12,908 nucleotides of DNA, from NCBI GenBank assembly GCA_937957985.1, contig CALGOH010000059.1, positions 1-12,908 of the forward strand, given 5' to 3'. The notes under the pieces were generated by a model. The model was not told where the DNA came from and made no database searches. It was given only the letters and a program-made list of their open reading frames with translations. The position numbers were made by a program, and so were the translations under genes. Numbering within the stretch: position 1 is the stretch's first letter; each line of letters begins with the position of its first letter. Positions 1 through 6,147 of the stretch are shown piece after piece. The DNA is from an uncultured Verrucomicrobiae bacterium (lineage in GTDB: Bacteria; Verrucomicrobiota; Verrucomicrobiia; Verrucomicrobiales; Akkermansiaceae).

Positions 1-260
1 GCGTGGACACGGGTGCGAAGACCTTCACCTTCACCCACCCGCTCAACGACACACCCGCCAGCGACCTGACCGCGGCCTACCGGTGGTCGACTAACCTCGT
101 GGATTTCCATGATGATGGCTCCGCCAACAGCGAAGGCACCACGACGGTAAGCTTCGCGCAGGGGACGCCATCCGGAGGCGAGGTGAGCGTCACCGCCACG
201 ATTTCCGGAAGTGTGATTCCTGACAGGCTCTTCATCGACGTGGAGGTCACCCAGAATTGA
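1..260 (+). CDS. Secreted protein, C-terminal fragment (5' end outside window)
   Basis: This is an open frame from the window edge to a TGA at 258-260; only the last 85 or so residues are visible and the true start lies upstream. The residues are rich in Thr, Ser, Gly, Asp and Val and alternate in a beta-strand pattern. They contain a segment reading YRWSTNLVDF, followed by a Thr/Val-rich stretch, and end in RLFIDVEVTQN. This resembles the small all-beta module that closes many large secreted verrucomicrobial proteins, where a Y-W-S-x-(D/N)-L motif and a final RLF-x-x-V-x-V strand recur. That match is from memory of such proteins and not from a search. The main domain, and so the function, is not visible. 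A 76-base gap separates it from the sigma factor gene, so it may or may not be cotranscribed with it. Confidence 0.7.
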   Translation, partial: VDTGAKTFTFTHPLNDTPASDLTAAYRWSTNLVDFHDDGSANSEGTTTVSFAQGTPSGGEVSVTATISGSVIPDRLFIDVEVTQN

Positions 261-336
261 CATCGCGTGCGTCTGGAGATCGAAGTGGAAAATCGCTAAC
301 CTTCACCAGTCCCGTTCCGTAGCCCAGTAGAACCCC

Positions 337-873
337 ATGGCCCTCAGCGCGACAGAACAGGCGGTCTTCGTCGGCCAGATCACACGTCATCAGTCGATGC
401 TCAAGGCGTTCATCGTCTCCCTGATGCCGGGTATCGATGGGGTGGACGACGTCCTGCAGCAGACGAACCTGGTCCTCTGGGAGAAGCGCGAGGGCTTCCG
501 GCCGGGATCGAACTTCCGGGCGTGGGCCTGCACGATCGCTCGTCTGGAAGTGAAGTCTCATCGGCGCAGGATGGTCCGCCAGGGGAAGCTTTCGCTCTCC
601 GAGGAGTTGTCCGAGATGCTGGCGGAGCACTCCGTGGCATCGCCCACCGAGATCGACGAGCGGCATGCGGCGCTCGCCCGTTGCTTGGAGAAGCTGGGCG
701 AGAGCGAGCGGGAATTGATCGACCACCGCTACTTTTCGGGAGGAACGCTCAAGGATTTCGCCGCCAGTTGTGGGCGTTCGGCCCAATCGTTGAAGGTGAC
801 GCTTTTCCGCATCCGTGCGGGGCTGAGAAAGTGCATCAACGGCGAGCTTGCGATGAACCGTGTACGTTCATGA
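337..873 (+). CDS. ECF RNA polymerase sigma factor, Rhodopirellula/Verrucomicrobium type
   Basis: The 178-residue product has the length and two-domain build of an ECF sigma factor, which directs RNA polymerase to a small regulon. Region 2 spans about residues 12-80, with the core segment DDVLQQTNLVLWEK (37-50) and NFRAWACTIAR (59-69), which form the polymerase-binding and -10-recognition helices. Region 4 spans about 112-166, with SERELIDHRYF and a helix-turn-helix ending VTLFRIRAGLRKCI. The 'Q-x-T-N-x-x-L-W' pattern with 'F-x-P-G-(T/S)-N-F-R-A-W-A' is typical of the planctomycete/verrucomicrobial subfamily. The ATG at 337 begins just ahead of the conserved region; no good Shine-Dalgarno sequence is visible. 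The TGA (871-873) overlaps the ATG of the next gene (ATGA), suggesting translational coupling with a probable membrane anti-sigma partner. The regulon is unknown. Confidence 0.93.
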   Translation: MALSATEQAVFVGQITRHQSMLKAFIVSLMPGIDGVDDVLQQTNLVLWEKREGFRPGSNFRAWACTIARLEVKSHRRRMVRQGKLSLSEELSEMLAEHSVASPTEIDERHAALARCLEKLGESERELIDHRYFSGGTLKDFAASCGRSAQSLKVTLFRIRAGLRKCINGELAMNRVRS

Positions 874-3170
874 CCCCCCGGGATTTCGAGAGCCTTCTGC
901 AGGACCTGTTCGATGGTTCCATCGAGCCGGATGGCCTGCGGTTGCTTGAGGAGGAGTTGCGCGCGAACCGCGCCTCCTGGGACGTGTATCGCGACTACGT
1001 CCATCTGCAAGGCGCTCTCCAACACCGCGCCGAGGGCATCAATCTGCTGCATGTGATCCCGATGGATCGGGTGATCGCACGCCGGCAGCGGCGGTATTTC
1101 CGCAACGCGCTCCTCGGAGCGGCCGCCCTGCTTGTGCTCTCCGGTGTTGTCGCCGCCCTGTTCATCATCGCCCAGCCGGAGCCGGAGCGGCTGGCCTTGT
1201 CCGCAACGGCGGACACCGTGTGGTCTTTGGCGGGAGGGCGGTCCGATTCGGAAGAAACGGTCCGGAGCGTGAGCGCGGGAGCAGACCTGTCGGTGCCGTC
1301 GGGAACGCTGAGGCTCGAGTTTGACTCCGGGGCGACGATGGTGATCCAAGGACCGGCCTCCGTGTCGTTTCCGGAACTGGAGAAGCCGGTTCTCAGACAC
1401 GGTTGGTTGTGGTTGGACTCCGGCGGTTCGGGTATGGCCTTCGAGGTCGAGACTCCGGAGCTGCGGGTGCTGGACATCGGAACACGCTTTGGTGTGCGGG
1501 TGCCTCGGGAGGGCCCTGCCGAGGTTCACGTGATCGAGGGAAAGGTGGAGGTCTTCGACAAGCTCTCGGCGGGTTCGATCATGTCGCTGGAACCCGAAGA
1601 CCGTGCTTTTTCGATCAACGGTTCGGGCGAGTCGTCGGAAGTCCCGCTCGCCCGCGACCCGTTTCCCGAGCTTGAGAATCTGCTGCGGGCTCCCTCCAGC
1701 TATCCGAACACCGTCCTGGGCCAGAGCCCGTCGGGCTACTGGCGGCTGAACGATTCCGGCGCCGTTGGTCTGAGCAATGAGGTCTCCGGCGGCATCACCG
1801 GGCACGCCACGTCCGGCGTCAGGGCAGGTCTGGCCGGACCACGGCCGGCGGAAGGATTTGAAGGATTCGAGCCCGGAAATCTCGCCGCCGACTTCTCGGG
1901 ATCGGGAGTGGAGTCGTCGATCTCGCTCGGTGCCAGATCGGTTCACCGGGGAGTGGTGTACCGCGAGAATTTCGAAGGAGAGGGCCTGCTTGATGGAACG
2001 AAGCCCGATGTCTCCGACGAGCGATCCAGTTGGGTGGCGACCAGTTCCCTTTCCGAGTTCCGGGCCGACGGCAGATTTGTCGGCCGGGGCGAGAAGACCG
2101 ACGCGATGCGCGGTGGCAGTGCGACGCTGCCCTTCGATCCAACCGACGGGGTGGTCTACACTCTGGAGGCGTCGATCTCGGGGCTCAACGGTTCCTCCGG
2201 CTGGCTGGGCGTAGGCTTCGCAAAGGGCCGGAGTTCGAGAGCCAGCAAAGACTGCCGATTCCTTGGGCAGACGGTGTCGGGACGGGCATGGATGCTCCTT
2301 ACCGGCTCGACCGTCAACCAGAGCTGCGACGCCATTCTCGGAACGACCGGGAGGACCGGTGGGGTGGCCGACCGGATCCCGTGGGCCGACTGGGACGGAG
2401 GTGTCGTCGATGACGTGGATATTCGCATCGTACTGGATACCACCGGCGGTCCGGGAAACTGGACGGCGACCTGGTATGCGAGACCCCTGGGTGCCGGGAG
2501 CTACACCATGGTCCGCCCCACCTCCAGGCTGCTCAACGAGGACATCTCATCGGTTGGCTTCGCGGTTGCCGGTGCGGGCGTGAACGGAGCCATCGAGCGC
2601 TTCTTGTTGAGATCCGACGTGAGGCTTCCGGGCGATGCCGAAGGGAGTCTGAATGAGAGGCCCGCGGATATTTCCCTCAAGGAGGGTGCCGTCTCCTTCT
2701 GGCTCCGGCGGAGTCCCGGAAGCGGAAGGCGGGAGATGCTCTGGGCCGCTGGACGGTTGCCGGGCGATGACGCCGTCCATGCCCGACTGGAGTCCGATGG
2801 CAGTGTCGGGTTTTTCATGGAGAACGGCCGCTACGATGTGCTCCTGACTTCCGAAGTGACGATCGCCGATGACCGTTGGCACCACGTCGCGGTCTCTTGG
2901 AGTCCGTCCGCCGTGGAACTCCATATCGACGGTCGGCGGGCCGGTGTTGACGCTGAGTTCCGCGGGAATCAGCAGGGCAAGCTGAGCGAGTTCAGCTTCG
3001 GAGGCGGGGCGAAGGAGGAGGGTCTCGCGCCGTTTACCGGATGGCTGGACGAGATCGCACTCTGGAAAAGGCCGCTTACTCCGGTCGAGGTCGCGGCGCA
3101 GTTTCAGTCAGCTCGGGGCCTGGAAAATCCTGCGACCTCGAGCGATCCACCACTCAGCGATCCGCAGTGA
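870..3170 (+). CDS. FecR domain / LamG domain membrane protein, probable anti-sigma partner
   Basis: The product has 766 residues. The frame is open upstream to 522, but the ATG at 870 overlaps the sigma stop as ATGA and starts a typical N-terminus, so it is chosen. Residues 1-75 form a short helical cytoplasmic region (LLQDLFDG, then LRLLEEELRAN, then VYRDYVHLQGAL) like the anti-sigma-type head found on many planctomycete/verrucomicrobial FecR proteins. A basic RRQRRYFR stretch precedes one membrane helix at about 79-101, placing the rest outside the cytoplasm. FecR-like beta domain: about 138-245 (GTRFGVRV, then VHVIEGKVEVFD). LamG/concanavalin-like part: a first piece at about 285-360 (SGYWRLND, LAADFSGSGV) and a second at about 600-750 (GAVSFWLRRS, RWHHVAVSW, GWLDEIALWKRPLTPVEV), separated by about 220 residues that look like an inserted module. 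It probably senses or binds a glycan or other surface ligand and restrains the sigma factor. The role is inferred from architecture and coupling. The 3' end overlaps the convergent neighbour by 17 bases. Confidence 0.9.
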   Translation: MTPRDFESLLQDLFDGSIEPDGLRLLEEELRANRASWDVYRDYVHLQGALQHRAEGINLLHVIPMDRVIARRQRRYFRNALLGAAALLVLSGVVAALFIIAQPEPERLALSATADTVWSLAGGRSDSEETVRSVSAGADLSVPSGTLRLEFDSGATMVIQGPASVSFPELEKPVLRHGWLWLDSGGSGMAFEVETPELRVLDIGTRFGVRVPREGPAEVHVIEGKVEVFDKLSAGSIMSLEPEDRAFSINGSGESSEVPLARDPFPELENLLRAPSSYPNTVLGQSPSGYWRLNDSGAVGLSNEVSGGITGHATSGVRAGLAGPRPAEGFEGFEPGNLAADFSGSGVESSISLGARSVHRGVVYRENFEGEGLLDGTKPDVSDERSSWVATSSLSEFRADGRFVGRGEKTDAMRGGSATLPFDPTDGVVYTLEASISGLNGSSGWLGVGFAKGRSSRASKDCRFLGQTVSGRAWMLLTGSTVNQSCDAILGTTGRTGGVADRIPWADWDGGVVDDVDIRIVLDTTGGPGNWTATWYARPLGAGSYTMVRPTSRLLNEDISSVGFAVAGAGVNGAIERFLLRSDVRLPGDAEGSLNERPADISLKEGAVSFWLRRSPGSGRREMLWAAGRLPGDDAVHARLESDGSVGFFMENGRYDVLLTSEVTIADDRWHHVAVSWSPSAVELHIDGRRAGVDAEFRGNQQGKLSEFSFGGGAKEEGLAPFTGWLDEIALWKRPLTPVEVAAQFQSARGLENPATSSDPPLSDPQ

Positions 3171-3963
3171 GTCTCCGCCACTCGCGCATCGACTTTGCGA
3201 GGTGGGTTCTGGCCGGTTGTTTGATCGCGTAGCACTGGAGGCCAACCGGGCCGTCGTAGCCGATCTCCTCGAGCAGATCGAGAACCTTGGAAACCTGGAA
3301 GCTGCCTTCTCCGAGCGGACGGATCAGCCGGTCCCAGCCCATGCCGCGCGTGTCGCCGGTGTCGGCGCCGTTGATCGAGACGATCTTCAGGTGCGGCGCG
3401 GCGGCGCGGATCGTCTTCTCCAGGTCGGCGGGGTCGTTCTGCTTGAGAAAATGGCAGAGGTTGAAGGCGACGCCGAGGTTGTCGCGCTTGGCCTTGTCCA
3501 ACAACCGAAGGCAGGTCGCGACGGTGTCGGTGTGGAAGCCGACGTGGGGGTAGAGCACGACCTCGAGGTCGAGTTCCGCGCCGAGGTCGCAGACCCGCTG
3601 GATGGCGGGTACGACGACCTCGTCGGAAGAGCGGCCGTTCACGCCGAGCCAGATCTTTGTGCCATGACCCTTCAGCGCCCCGATCTCGACGACAACGTCC
3701 GGCGGCACCGGGCAGGACGTTGCGTCGGCCTTGAGGACGAGATAGGTCGCGCCGAGCTTGAGCCCTCGCTTCTCAAGCGCCGCGATCACCTCGGCGTGGT
3801 GGCCGACCCGGCCGATCATGCCGTCGTAGCCGAGTTGATCCAACAGTTGGGCCCGGGCGTCCAGGGACTTCACGTCGTTGAGCCCGTTGTCGTAGGCGAG
3901 GAAGTCGCGGGCGGCGAGCGGGGCGGCCAGCAGCAGGGCGAGGGTGACGGTGAGACGCTTCAT
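3154..3963 (-). CDS. Exported xylose-isomerase-like TIM-barrel protein (sugar phosphate isomerase/epimerase family)
   Basis: The 269-residue product begins with a Sec signal peptide (MKRLTVTLALLLAAPLAARD, probable cleavage near 18). An AP-endonuclease-2/xylose-isomerase-like barrel follows: LGYDGMIGRVGHH (44-56), LEVVLYPHVGFHTDT (133-147), VAFNLCHFLKQND (165-177), LKIVSINGAD (192-201), LGEGSFQVSKVLDLLEEIGYDGPVGLQCY (217-245). Enzymes of this fold usually use a divalent metal in isomerisation, epimerisation or beta-elimination of sugars; some members act on 3-keto sugars. Two positions where acidic ligands are common look substituted (Tyr in LYPH, Gln in GLQCY). The ATG at 3963 overlaps the TGA of the upstream oxidoreductase (ATGA), marking it as the third operon gene. 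The same frame stays open far upstream, but only this start gives a signal peptide. Substrate unknown. The stop lies within the 3' end of the convergent FecR-LamG gene. Confidence 0.88.
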   Translation of the reverse strand: MKRLTVTLALLLAAPLAARDFLAYDNGLNDVKSLDARAQLLDQLGYDGMIGRVGHHAEVIAALEKRGLKLGATYLVLKADATSCPVPPDVVVEIGALKGHGTKIWLGVNGRSSDEVVVPAIQRVCDLGAELDLEVVLYPHVGFHTDTVATCLRLLDKAKRDNLGVAFNLCHFLKQNDPADLEKTIRAAAPHLKIVSINGADTGDTRGMGWDRLIRPLGEGSFQVSKVLDLLEEIGYDGPVGLQCYAIKQPARTHLAKSMREWRRLTADR

Positions 3964-5276
3964 GATTCGAGTTTCCACGGGTCGCGGTAGGTCCCGACCA
4001 GTTGACCGTTGGCCTCGGGATCGTTGGTGAATTTTTCGGTCTCGGGGTCCCACTCCAGCCGCTTGCCGCGCTGGATCGCGATGTGGCCGATCTGGCCGAT
4101 CGAGCAGGTCCGGTGGCCGATTTCGGCGTCGGCCATCGGTGTGGTGCCGTGGAGGATCGCGGAAATGAAGTCCTGCTTGTCGCCGCGGGTCGGGACGCGC
4201 TGGTCCGAGTCCCTGAGCTTGGTGCGCAGCAGTTTCGGATCGCTGGCCTTGAGTCCGCCATCGCTGTGCCAGTGCGCCTGGACCCAGCCCTCCTCGCCTT
4301 CGACCCGCAGGTATGGGACGTCCATCTTGTAATCGAGGGTCACGCCGCCTGCGTATTCGTAGTGGAGCTCGAAATCGATCAACGTGTTCCACAACGAACC
4401 CTCGGGCGGATACTTGCCGCGACCCTCGACCGAGACCGGGCCGCTGCGTTCGCTGCCGTTGATCAGGCTGGCGACATCGAGGAGGTGGGTGCCCCAGTTG
4501 GTGACGATGCCCTCGCCGTAGTCGAGGATACGCATCCAGCCCGGCCGGCCGTTGTGCTGCTGCGGGTGGACTCGGTCGGTGGTGTAGGGAGCTTCCGGGG
4601 CCGGGCCGAGCCACATCTCGTAGTCGAGGTGGCCGGGCACCGGCATCGGGCGCGCATCGCCGAAACCGCCGCCCATTTCCCGCGGCACGCCGACCTCGAA
4701 ACGCTTCAGCTTTCCGAGGTAGCCGTTGAGGGCGAGGTCGGCGGTCTTGATCATGTAGCCGTGGGAGCGGCACTCGGAATCGGTGCGGAAGACGACGCCC
4801 TTGCGCTTGACCGCATCGGCCAGCACCCGGCCTTCCGTTAGATGGCGGGTGAGCGGCTTCTCGCAGCTCACGTACAGGCCCTTTTCGACCGCGGCCAGCG
4901 AGGTGATGACATGCCAGTGGTCCGGGGTGGAATTCATCACCGCGTCGAGACCCTCCATCTCCAGCGCCTCGCGCCAGTCGGTGAAGAGCTTGCATTCCTT
5001 GGTGCCGTAAGCCTGGTCGATCTTCGCCCTGGCGGCCTCCGCCCGCTTGCGATCGACATCGCAGACGGCGACCACGCGCACCTCGGGCATCCCGAGCAGC
5101 GTGGGAAGGTTCACGAAAAGGGCCTGCCGGCCGGTGCCGAGCATCAGCAGGTGAATGCGCCTCGACGGCGCATCCTTGCCGAGCAAGCGGGAGGGGAGGA
5201 TGAGCGGCACCGCGGCGGCACCAAGACCGCCGAGCAGTCGGCGGCGGGTGAAGAGCGGACGGGCGGAATGGTTCAT
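3960..5276 (-). CDS. Tat-exported Gfo/Idh/MocA family oxidoreductase
   Basis: The 438-residue product is an NAD(P)-dependent sugar dehydrogenase-type protein. Residues 10-26 (TRRRLLGGLGAAAVPLI) form a twin-arginine signal, implying export folded with cofactor bound. The Rossmann part follows: LMLGTGRQA (44-52, dinucleotide loop), VVAVCDVDRKRAE (68-80, end of beta-2 with acidic residue), DAVMNSTPDHWH (111-122), and the family EKP motif at 139-141 (CEKPL). The C-terminal alpha/beta domain includes NWGTHLLDVASL (260-271), whose His264 and Asp267 lie where catalytic or ligand residues usually sit, and a closing EWDPETEKF (408-416). The length and the C-terminal extension are normal for the exported planctomycete/verrucomicrobial type. 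An AAGG sits 8 bases before the ATG. It is the middle gene of the operon: 18 bases after the DUF1080 gene and overlapping the TIM-barrel gene by ATGA. Likely role: C3 oxidation of a glycoside or its reversal; the substrate is not deducible. Confidence 0.93.
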   Translation of the reverse strand: MNHSARPLFTRRRLLGGLGAAAVPLILPSRLLGKDAPSRRIHLLMLGTGRQALFVNLPTLLGMPEVRVVAVCDVDRKRAEAARAKIDQAYGTKECKLFTDWREALEMEGLDAVMNSTPDHWHVITSLAAVEKGLYVSCEKPLTRHLTEGRVLADAVKRKGVVFRTDSECRSHGYMIKTADLALNGYLGKLKRFEVGVPREMGGGFGDARPMPVPGHLDYEMWLGPAPEAPYTTDRVHPQQHNGRPGWMRILDYGEGIVTNWGTHLLDVASLINGSERSGPVSVEGRGKYPPEGSLWNTLIDFELHYEYAGGVTLDYKMDVPYLRVEGEEGWVQAHWHSDGGLKASDPKLLRTKLRDSDQRVPTRGDKQDFISAILHGTTPMADAEIGHRTCSIGQIGHIAIQRGKRLEWDPETEKFTNDPEANGQLVGTYRDPWKLES

Positions 5277-5294
5277 GGCTGCGACCTTGGCTTG

Positions 5295-5975
5295 TCACCG
5301 GGCCAGGGGCGTCAGCTCGACCTTGCGGAACTCGACCTCGGCGCCCTCGGCCTGGAGGGCGATGCGGCCCTTCGTGGCGGTGCAGTTCGTGCCGTGGTTC
5401 ACGAGGTCGCCGTTGACGTGGACGATGACTTCGTCGCCGCGGCATTCGATGGTCATCGTGTTCCACTCGCCGAGCGGCTTCTCGGAGCCGTCGGTGAGGT
5501 TGAGGATGTGGCGCGCGTCCTTCTGGCCGCCGCCGAACTTCTGGCCGTCCTGGCGCGGACGCCGCTTTTCCATGTCGGGCACCTCGATGTTCTCCTCGAT
5601 GCACCAGAAGTCGCCGGCGTTCTGGTGCATCATCTGAACCTCTAGCGATTGGGGGAACATGTTGCCCCGCGCCCGGAGCTTCGAGGCGTGGACGAGCACC
5701 CCGCAGTTCCCCGGCTCGCCGGGGAAGCGGTACTCGACGACGAGCTTGTAGTCCGAGAACGACTCGTCCGTGAGCAGGTGACCGCGCGGCTCGCCGAGCG
5801 AGACCAGCTTGCCGTCACGGACGATGAATGCAGGGGCACCGTTCTCCTTGCCGTCATTGGAGGGGATGTCCGCGGTCCAGCCGTCGAGGCTCTTGCCGTC
5901 GAAGAGGGCGATCGTCTCGGCGGCGTGGAGACATGGGATCAGGAGGGCGACCGTGGCGGAGAGCAGCGACTTCAT
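5295..5975 (-). CDS. DUF1080 protein (3-keto-disaccharide hydrolase family)
   Basis: The 226-residue product has an N-terminal Sec signal (residues 1 to about 18, a hydrophobic run ending CLHAAE) followed by one concanavalin-like beta-jelly-roll. Family marks are FDGKSLDGW (25-33), GHLLTDESFSDYKLVVEYRF (65-84), GNCGVLVHA (89-97), FPQSLEVQMM (107-116) and a closing strand series GRIALQAEGAEVEFRKVEL (203-221). DUF1080 (PF06439) is now named 3-keto-disaccharide hydrolase; characterised members cleave glycosidic bonds of sugars already oxidised at C3. The length is close to the single-domain members. It is the first gene of the minus-strand operon, 18 bases ahead of the Gfo/Idh/MocA gene that would supply or reduce the 3-keto sugar. 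The ATG at 5975 directly gives a good signal peptide, but its Shine-Dalgarno sequence is weak. It probably acts in the periplasm; the natural substrate is unknown. Confidence 0.92.
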   Translation of the reverse strand: MKSLLSATVALLIPCLHAAETIALFDGKSLDGWTADIPSNDGKENGAPAFIVRDGKLVSLGEPRGHLLTDESFSDYKLVVEYRFPGEPGNCGVLVHASKLRARGNMFPQSLEVQMMHQNAGDFWCIEENIEVPDMEKRRPRQDGQKFGGGQKDARHILNLTDGSEKPLGEWNTMTIECRGDEVIVHVNGDLVNHGTNCTATKGRIALQAEGAEVEFRKVELTPLAR

Positions 5976-6065
5976 GGCGGGAACCTACGTTGAATCTTGT
6001 CCGGATCGTACAGTGAGTCCCGCCGATCGCGCGATGCCTCCAAGAAGGGCAATCCGGCACGGAGA

Positions 6066-6079
6066 CCGCCTGAAGGCGG
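6066..6079. repeat. Short palindrome, possible dispersed intergenic repeat
   Basis: CCGCC and GGCGG pair around a TGAA loop, followed at once by ACTACGTACGA containing the TACGTA palindrome. The combination of a small GC hairpin and this tail looks like a dispersed short repeat in a verrucomicrobial genome. Only one copy is present in this window, so the repeat status is inferred. It lies about 70 bases before purD, in its likely 5' untranslated region or promoter. Confidence 0.35.
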
Positions 6080-6130
6080 AACTACGTACGACGGTGGCGG
6101 GCGTTCGGGGTTGATGCGGAGGCGGGGATC

Positions 6131-6136
6131 GGGGAG
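6131..6136 (+). promoter_or_regulatory. Ribosome binding site of purD
   Basis: GGGGAG lies 11 bases before the ATG at 6148, within a purine-rich stretch (GGGGAGAAAGGG). The spacing is slightly long, but it is the only good Shine-Dalgarno sequence here and supports the 6148 start, which begins directly with the conserved MKILVVGKGGREHA motif. Confidence 0.55.
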
Positions 6137-6147
6137 AAAGGGCGCGG

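Larger units (their letters stand above)
5976..6147. other. Divergent intergenic region between the sugar operon and purD
   Basis: These 172 bases must hold the promoters of both the minus-strand DUF1080 operon and the plus-strand purD operon. No convincing -35/-10 pair could be picked on either strand. Visible elements are a 10-base palindrome ATCGCGCGAT at 6026-6035, a 5-base-stem hairpin at 6066-6079, a TACGTA palindrome at 6083-6088 and a purine-rich Shine-Dalgarno sequence before purD. Confidence 0.6.

Noticed and set aside
522..869. N-terminal extension of the FecR-LamG protein back to an ATG at 522
   Set aside because: It lies wholly within the sigma factor gene in another frame, and the ATG at 870 overlaps the sigma stop and starts the recognisable domain.
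3152..3172. ACTCA/TGAGT inverted repeat at the convergent gene ends as a terminator
   Set aside because: The stem is only five base pairs with an 11-base loop and no T-run on either strand.
3964..5604. Upstream open extension of the TIM-barrel frame, giving an 816-residue minus-strand protein
   Set aside because: The extra part is Arg/Pro/His-rich low-complexity sequence read out of frame through the oxidoreductase and DUF1080 genes, as expected at high G+C; the signal peptide begins at 3963.
4842..5645. Plus-strand open frame of 267 codons antisense to the oxidoreductase and DUF1080 genes
   Set aside because: It spans two convincing genes on the other strand, has no recognisable motif, and is a high-G+C shadow; the same applies to the plus-strand frames at 3202-3990 and 4002-4841.
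6000..6147. PyrR-responsive attenuator or riboswitch in the purD leader
   Set aside because: No recognisable PyrR-binding consensus, purine riboswitch core or terminator with T-run could be found.
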